Made by a program: the position numbers and the translations under genes. DNA of 9,332 bases, from assembly GCA_015062635.1 (NCBI GenBank), contig SUUF01000015.1, positions 1 through 9,332 of the forward strand. Reading direction: 5' to 3'. The notes beneath the pieces were generated by a model. The model was not told the origin of the DNA and made no database searches. It worked only from the letters and a program-made list of their open reading frames with translations. Positions 5,994 to 9,332 of the stretch are shown here, piece after piece (within the stretch, counting starts at the first letter, position 1; each line of letters starts with the position of its first letter). The stretch comes from Coriobacteriaceae bacterium. GTDB lineage: Bacteria > Actinomycetota > Coriobacteriia > Coriobacteriales > Eggerthellaceae.

Positions 5994-6977
5994 TTACTTC
6001 ACGATCTTGCTGAAGATCTCTTGAAGTTCGGCTTCGTCCTTGAATTCGATCTCTATCTTGTTCTTCCCACCAGCGCTTTTCACGCGCACATTCGTCCCCA
6101 AGGCGTCACGCAGCCCCTTCGCCGCCTTCTTGAACGATTTCGGGGTGGGAACGCGCTTCGGGGCCTCGGTCTTACGACCGGTGTACAACCGCGCGAGGTT
6201 TTCCGCTTCCCTCACCGACATCGGGTTCTCGACTAGCTTGCGCGTGAGGAGCGCCCGGCCTTCTTCGGTGGGGATGGAGAGAATCGCACGGGCGTGTCCA
6301 GCCGTGATATTCCCCTCGAAGAGAAGCTGCTGGGCGTCTTCGGGCAGCTCGAGCAAACGGAGGCTGTTCGCGATGGTCGAACGCCCCTTCGACACCGCTT
6401 CGGCAAGCTGGGCCTGTGTCATCTTCTGACGGTCCATGAGCATGCGATACCCGAACGCCTCTTCCATCGGATTCAGGTCGGAACGTTGGATGTTTTCGAT
6501 CATGGCAAGGGCAATCGATTGGGTATCATCGGCCACGACGACCGTCACCGGCACTTCTTCGAGGCCGATTTTCTTGCACGCTTGCCAACGCCGTTCGCCC
6601 GCAATGATCTGGTATGCATCGCCGACCTTGCGCACGAGAATGGGTTGCAGAAGGCCATTCTTCTGAATGGATTCGGCAAGTTCGGAAAGCGCTTCCTCGT
6701 CGAAATGGGTGCGCGGCTGGTCGGGGTTCGGCTCGACTTGGTCGATGCCCACGATAAGCGCCTGTTTATTCGGGGTGTCATCATCACCCGTGGAAAGCGA
6801 TTCCACCTGATATTTGATGCCCTGGTCGATGGATGCGGGGCGACGGGTCCGTTTTCGCGTCGTCACACCGGTTTCGATATCGACCGTCTCCTCTTCGATC
6901 AATTCCTCATCGGCACGTATATCCGTTGAAATGAGGGCGTTCAAGCCACGCCCAAGGCCTGCGCGTTTCCTAGCCAC
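5994..6977 (-). CDS. parB: Chromosome-partitioning protein ParB
   Basis: 327-aa CTP-dependent DNA clamp that binds parS and activates the ParA ATPase. The basic N-terminus with GLGRGLNALI (7-16) is the ParA-stimulating segment. An acidic, probably disordered linker runs to ~72. The ParB/Srx-like domain (73-170) has PNPDQPR (83-89), AGERRWQA (126-133) and ENIQRSDLNPMEEA (161-174). The helix-turn-helix region (~185-235) includes MTQAQLAEAVSKGRSTIANS. A C-terminal dimerisation domain covers ~285-327. In the second CTP-pocket motif the usual GERRxR has Gln132 instead of the last Arg. Start is GTG 6977, overlapping the last 8 nt of parA, so translation is probably coupled; the nearest SD-like GGAGG is 12 nt upstream. 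Ends before the strong hairpin at 5932-5969. Confidence 0.97.
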   Translation of the reverse strand: MARKRAGLGRGLNALISTDIRADEELIEEETVDIETGVTTRKRTRRPASIDQGIKYQVESLSTGDDDTPNKQALIVGIDQVEPNPDQPRTHFDEEALSELAESIQKNGLLQPILVRKVGDAYQIIAGERRWQACKKIGLEEVPVTVVVADDTQSIALAMIENIQRSDLNPMEEAFGYRMLMDRQKMTQAQLAEAVSKGRSTIANSLRLLELPEDAQQLLFEGNITAGHARAILSIPTEEGRALLTRKLVENPMSVREAENLARLYTGRKTEAPKRVPTPKSFKKAAKGLRDALGTNVRVKSAGGKNKIEIEFKDEAELQEIFSKIVK

Positions 6978-7776
6978 GGTCTATCACTTCCTCCGCCAAG
7001 CTGATGTAAGCCTTGGCACCCTTTCCATCGGGATGGTATTTGATGATGGGCTCACCATAGCTGGGAGCTTCAGACAACTTCACCGATCGCGGGATGATGG
7101 TATCGAACACGATATCGCCGAAGTAATCCTTCACTTCTTGCGCCACCTGTTTCGAAAGCGTGGTGCGCCCGTCATACATCGTCACCAACACGCCGAAGAT
7201 ATCGAGATCTTTATTCAGGCGTGCTTTGACAAGTTTCATTGATTCAAGGAGTTTTGTCACACCTTCCAGCGCATAAAACTCACTCTGTATCGGGATGATG
7301 AGCGAATCAGCGGCAACCAATCCGTTGACGGTGAGCAAGCCGAGGGAAGGCGGACAATCGATGAAGATGTAATCGTATGCACCGACAAACCCCTGAATCG
7401 CCTCTTTCAACCGCGATTCACGGGAGAATTCGGTGACCAACTCGACCTCTGCGCCGGCGAGATTGATGGTGGCGGGCAGAAGGTCGAGATTCTCCTCGAC
7501 GTCTTTCAGCAGGACATCGGAAGCCTTCACGTCGTTGAGGAGCACGTCATACACGCATGCTTCGATGGTGCGTTTATTCACCCCGAGACCGCTGGTGGTA
7601 TTACCTTGGGGATCGAGGTCGACAAGCAGCACCTTGAATCCCATCGACGCCAACACCGCCGATAGGTTGATGGCTGTCGTGGTTTTTCCAACGCCGCCTT
7701 TTTGGTTGATGATGGATATCACCCGCGTGGACAACTTCTTCGATTTTTTCGCATGTTTGCCCGTTTTCTTCTCCAC
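6970..7776 (-). CDS. parA: Chromosome-partitioning ATPase ParA (Soj type)
   Basis: 268-aa deviant Walker ATPase that dimerises on ATP, binds DNA non-specifically and is released by ParB, so moving the origin region. Visible: KGGVGKTT (26-33) with the signature Lys26 and Lys31, the Walker A' segment LVDLDPQGNTTSG (51-63), Walker B YIFIDCPPSLG (136-146), and the C-terminal TIIPRSVKLSEAPSYGEPI (227-244) typical of Soj. There is no N-terminal DNA-binding domain, so this is the chromosomal rather than the type Ia plasmid form. An 18-residue Lys-rich N-terminus precedes the first strand. GTG 7776 is supported by GAGGAG with about 5-nt spacing. Transcription is likely from the TATACT at 7805-7810, with parS 60-80 bp upstream of the start codon. 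Confidence 0.97.
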   Translation of the reverse strand: MEKKTGKHAKKSKKLSTRVISIINQKGGVGKTTTAINLSAVLASMGFKVLLVDLDPQGNTTSGLGVNKRTIEACVYDVLLNDVKASDVLLKDVEENLDLLPATINLAGAEVELVTEFSRESRLKEAIQGFVGAYDYIFIDCPPSLGLLTVNGLVAADSLIIPIQSEFYALEGVTKLLESMKLVKARLNKDLDIFGVLVTMYDGRTTLSKQVAQEVKDYFGDIVFDTIIPRSVKLSEAPSYGEPIIKYHPDGKGAKAYISLAEEVIDRG

Positions 7777-7804
7777 CGCTACTCCTCTCGTGAAGCGTTA
7801 GAAG

Positions 7805-7810
7805 AGTATA
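7805..7810 (-). promoter_or_regulatory. Probable -10 of the parAB promoter
   Basis: TATACT on the minus strand would start transcription near 7798, giving a leader of about 22 nt with the parA SD. The upstream 17-bp position is GC-rich and shows no TTGACA-like hexamer. The parS core ends 27 bp upstream of this hexamer, so ParB bound there could influence the promoter. rsmG readthrough could also supply parAB message because no terminator is visible between them. Confidence 0.45.
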
Positions 7811-7837
7811 GCGCACGCAAACAGGGCGCGCCGAGGA

Positions 7838-7853
7838 TGTTTCACGTGAAACA
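7838..7853. promoter_or_regulatory. parS: parS centromere site (parA-proximal copy)
   Basis: TGTTTCACGTGAAACA, a perfect match to canonical parS, in the 101-nt gap between rsmG and parA. ParB loading site; its position just upstream of the probable parAB -10 also suggests autoregulation, which is inference. Identical over 16 bp to the site at 76-91, but the flanks differ, so the longer 24-bp palindrome is not kept here. Confidence 0.95.
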
Positions 7854-7877
7854 AATGCCTATATCCGCAGGTCAGAG

Positions 7878-8549
7878 CTATTTTTTATACGGTTTTCTCT
7901 GCGCTTGCCCCTCGTGACGGGGAAGCTTCACCGTAGGTATTCCATCTTTGACGAACACGATGATGCTGCGTGGGGTATTCCCATCGCTCAACACGACGTT
8001 TCGTTGCGTCGCATAACGCATTGCAAGCTTATCTTGGAGCACCAAGGCGTGGGCGAGCTCTTCTTCGATGTCGACCGATTTGTAGCAGACCAGCAAACCG
8101 CCTTGCATGAGCAGCGGCGAAGCCAGCTCCATAAGCGAGGGGAGCGACGAGAGCGCGCGGGCGGTGATGACGGCATATTGCCCGGGCTTCTCGGTTGCAA
8201 GGCCTTCGACCCTGCCTGAGTACACCGACACCCGATCGGCTATCCCCAACGCAGCGGAAAACTCTGAAAGGAGCGCCGCCTTCTTTCCCACCGATTCCAC
8301 CAGCGTAACTTCGCGATTGGTGGTGATGGCAAGCGGGATGCCGGGGAATCCAGCGCCGCTGCCGATATCGGCCAGGGGCCCATCTGGTGCAGACATGACC
8401 TCGTCGCGGCCGATGAGCGAATCCTCGACATGCAGGAGCCATCCCTGCTCCCATGTATCGATTCGGGTGATGTTCGTTCGCTTGTTCGCCTCGATCACCA
8501 TCGAAAGATGCTGCTCGAGGAGCTGTTGCTCAGCGACGGTAATATCCAT
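7878..8549 (-). CDS. rsmG: 16S rRNA (guanine-527-N7)-methyltransferase RsmG
   Basis: SAM-dependent methyltransferase (GidB) that makes m7G527 in the 530 loop of 16S rRNA; loss is known to give low-level streptomycin resistance in other bacteria. 223 aa from ATG 8549. Features: the N-terminal helical segment with ANKRTNITRI, then LLHVEDSL, the SAM-binding motif DIGSGAGFPGIPLA (61-74), the acidic strand-end TLVESVGKKAALL (82-94), ITARALSSL (128-136) and the C-terminal RHEGQAQRKP. ATG 8549 is chosen because AAGGA lies 5 nt upstream and homology begins there. The frame extends back to a TTG at 8606, but that would translate the hairpin at 8570-8595. Sits between jag and parA, the usual place in origin-proximal clusters. 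Confidence 0.96.
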   Translation of the reverse strand: MDITVAEQQLLEQHLSMVIEANKRTNITRIDTWEQGWLLHVEDSLIGRDEVMSAPDGPLADIGSGAGFPGIPLAITTNREVTLVESVGKKAALLSEFSAALGIADRVSVYSGRVEGLATEKPGQYAVITARALSSLPSLMELASPLLMQGGLLVCYKSVDIEEELAHALVLQDKLAMRYATQRNVVLSDGNTPRSIIVFVKDGIPTVKLPRHEGQAQRKPYKK

Positions 8550-8569
8550 GCGGTTCCTTCGGGATAGAC

Positions 8570-8595
8570 GATGAGCCGGGTTTGCCCGGCTCATC
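8570..8595 (-). terminator. Perfect hairpin between jag and rsmG
   Basis: GATGAGCCGGG (8570-8580) and CCCGGCTCATC (8585-8595) form a perfect 11-bp GC-rich stem with a 4-nt loop, 31 nt after the jag stop and 20 nt before the rsmG ATG. Neither side carries a U run, so it is not a classic intrinsic terminator. It could be a U-less terminator of the type proposed for actinobacteria, a partial attenuator, or an mRNA processing or stability element that separates jag from rsmG expression. Confidence 0.55.
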
Positions 8596-8626
8596 CGTTC
8601 CGTCAACGATATATGCCAGCGGCACC

Positions 8627-9202
8627 TTACAGCGGCAGCACCACGACGCGGCGGGCTGCACCCTCACCCTCCGATGCCGTCTCGACACGCGGGTCGTCGG
8701 CGAGCGTGATGTGGATGATGCGGCGCTCGTACGGGGTCATCGGGCGCAAACGCACGCTGCGCTTTTGCGAAGCGGCGCGGTCGGCGGCGTTGTACGCGAT
8801 GGTCTCGAGCTTCTCGCGTTGGCGACCCTTATACCCTTCGACGTCCACGACAACGGGATAACGGTAACCCACCATGCGCGCGGTCGCGGTGGAAACGAGG
8901 AACTGGAGCGCATCGAGCGTCTTCCCATGCCGCCCGATGAGGATGGCTAAATCGTCGCCCGTAAGGTCGAGGATAAGCTCTCCTTCATCACCCTCGTACT
9001 CGTTGATCTCGACTTCGCCGACATTCATATACGAAAGCACATTGCCGATGAATTCGATGGCCGCATCGGCGATACGGTCAAGCTCCTCATCGGAGATACG
9101 GTCAGGCGCAGCGCCTTCTTCGGTTTCTTCCGCGGTTTCCTCGTCGATCACCTCGACGGCCTCCTCAGCCATCTCCTCCGGCATCTCGAATTCCTCTGCC
9201 AT
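8627..9202 (-). CDS. jag: Jag/KhpB family KH-R3H RNA-binding protein
   Basis: 191-aa single-stranded nucleic acid binding protein, usually encoded just downstream of yidC and, in Gram-positive bacteria, linked to KhpA and control of cell division or elongation. Residues 1-40 are strongly acidic (many Glu/Asp) and replace the Jag-N domain found in Firmicutes. The KH domain (~63-125) contains the GxxG loop as GRHGKT (90-95) followed by LDALQFLV. The R3H domain (~127-190) shows REKLETIA and RPMTPYERRIIH (153-164), which holds the Arg...His motif, ending in RRVVVLPL. ATG 9202 follows AGGAG with 7-nt spacing. Downstream comes the 11-bp hairpin and rsmG. No coding sequence recognisable as YidC is seen in the 130 bases upstream. 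Confidence 0.95.
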   Translation of the reverse strand: MAEEFEMPEEMAEEAVEVIDEETAEETEEGAAPDRISDEELDRIADAAIEFIGNVLSYMNVGEVEINEYEGDEGELILDLTGDDLAILIGRHGKTLDALQFLVSTATARMVGYRYPVVVDVEGYKGRQREKLETIAYNAADRAASQKRSVRLRPMTPYERRIIHITLADDPRVETASEGEGAARRVVVLPL

Positions 9203-9222
9203 AATGCCACTCCTATCTATAG

Positions 9223-9246
9223 AAAAAGACGGCTACAAAGGCCGCC
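9223..9246 (-). terminator. Weak terminator-like hairpin upstream of jag
   Basis: On the minus strand GGCGGC, a 7-nt loop and GCCGTC form a 6-bp stem with one G-U pair, followed by TTTTT (9227-9223). It lies about 12 nt before the jag SD. It could terminate or attenuate transcription arriving from an upstream gene (yidC is expected there) before jag. The stem is short, so confidence is low. Confidence 0.35.
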
Positions 9247-9332
9247 AAAACGGCACCTGAAATGCGTATTCGCAGATACTACCACAACAACCACGCCATT
9301 CACCACGCAGCGCCGATTCCGGAAAGCAGCGG
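9247..9332. other. Right-edge segment without a recognisable gene
   Basis: All three minus-strand frames were read. One closes at once with PLLSGIGAAW and a stop; the other two stay open for about 32-37 codons to stops near jag but give Cys/Arg/Val-rich sequence with no family resemblance. The first could be the last codons of the upstream gene, but this cannot be decided from so few residues. No clear promoter is visible. Confidence 0.3.

Noticed and set aside
8549..8606. A 19-residue N-terminal extension of RsmG from TTG 8606.
   Set aside because: It would translate straight through the perfect hairpin, has no SD, and lies outside the family's homologous region; ATG 8549 has AAGGA at 5 nt.
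1..9332. Mobile elements, CRISPR, toxin-antitoxin pairs or a defence system.
   Set aside because: All frames of meaningful length were read. Except for the 216-aa protein and the edge fragment, every gene belongs to a known housekeeping family. No direct-repeat arrays, transposase motifs or terminal inverted repeats were seen.

Overview
The window reads as the chromosome-partitioning neighbourhood next to a replication origin in a moderately GC-rich Gram-positive bacterium. Most likely this is an actinobacterium, and I would guess the class Coriobacteriia. The basis is the order jag, rsmG, parA, parB on one strand, perfect canonical parS sites, frequent GTG starts, and possible leaderless starts. 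The class-level placement is inference from gene order and composition, not from a database match.

Layout from right to left, minus strand unless noted. About 130 bases at the right edge contain no recognisable gene and carry a small terminator-like hairpin. Then come jag (KH/R3H RNA-binding protein), an 11-bp perfect hairpin, and rsmG (16S rRNA m7G527 methyltransferase). The rsmG-parA gap holds a perfect 16-bp parS and a likely parAB promoter. parA and parB follow with an 8-nt overlap and end at a strong terminator. rlmN (23S rRNA A2503 / tRNA A37 C2-methyltransferase, radical SAM) is the only plus-strand gene. It converges on parB and diverges from ddl. The second minus-strand block is ddl (D-Ala-D-Ala ligase), a 216-aa tail-anchored protein of unknown function, and a large exonuclease-helicase fusion of the DinG/XPD family. 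These three are spaced 22 and about 19-40 nt apart, so they look like one operon. Immediately after the helicase stop lies a second perfect parS (16-bp core in a 24-bp palindrome). It is followed by a strong Shine-Dalgarno and the first 18 codons of a gene that runs off the left edge.

How the parts work together: ParA, ParB and the two parS sites, about 7.7 kb apart, form a chromosome segregation module. RsmG, RlmN and Jag act on RNA or translation. Ddl supplies the D-Ala-D-Ala dipeptide for cell wall synthesis. The helicase-nuclease probably acts in DNA repair or R-loop/G4 processing. This is mostly conserved housekeeping DNA. I see no CRISPR array, insertion sequence, prophage, tRNA/rRNA gene or defence system. 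The more interesting signals are regulatory: a symmetric -10 element and mirrored Shine-Dalgarno sequences between ddl and rlmN, possible leaderless starts for rlmN and the helicase, and a parS placed directly behind the helicase gene. The DEDDh exonuclease fused to a four-cysteine (Fe-S type) helicase and the unknown tail-anchored protein between ddl and the helicase also merit a look.
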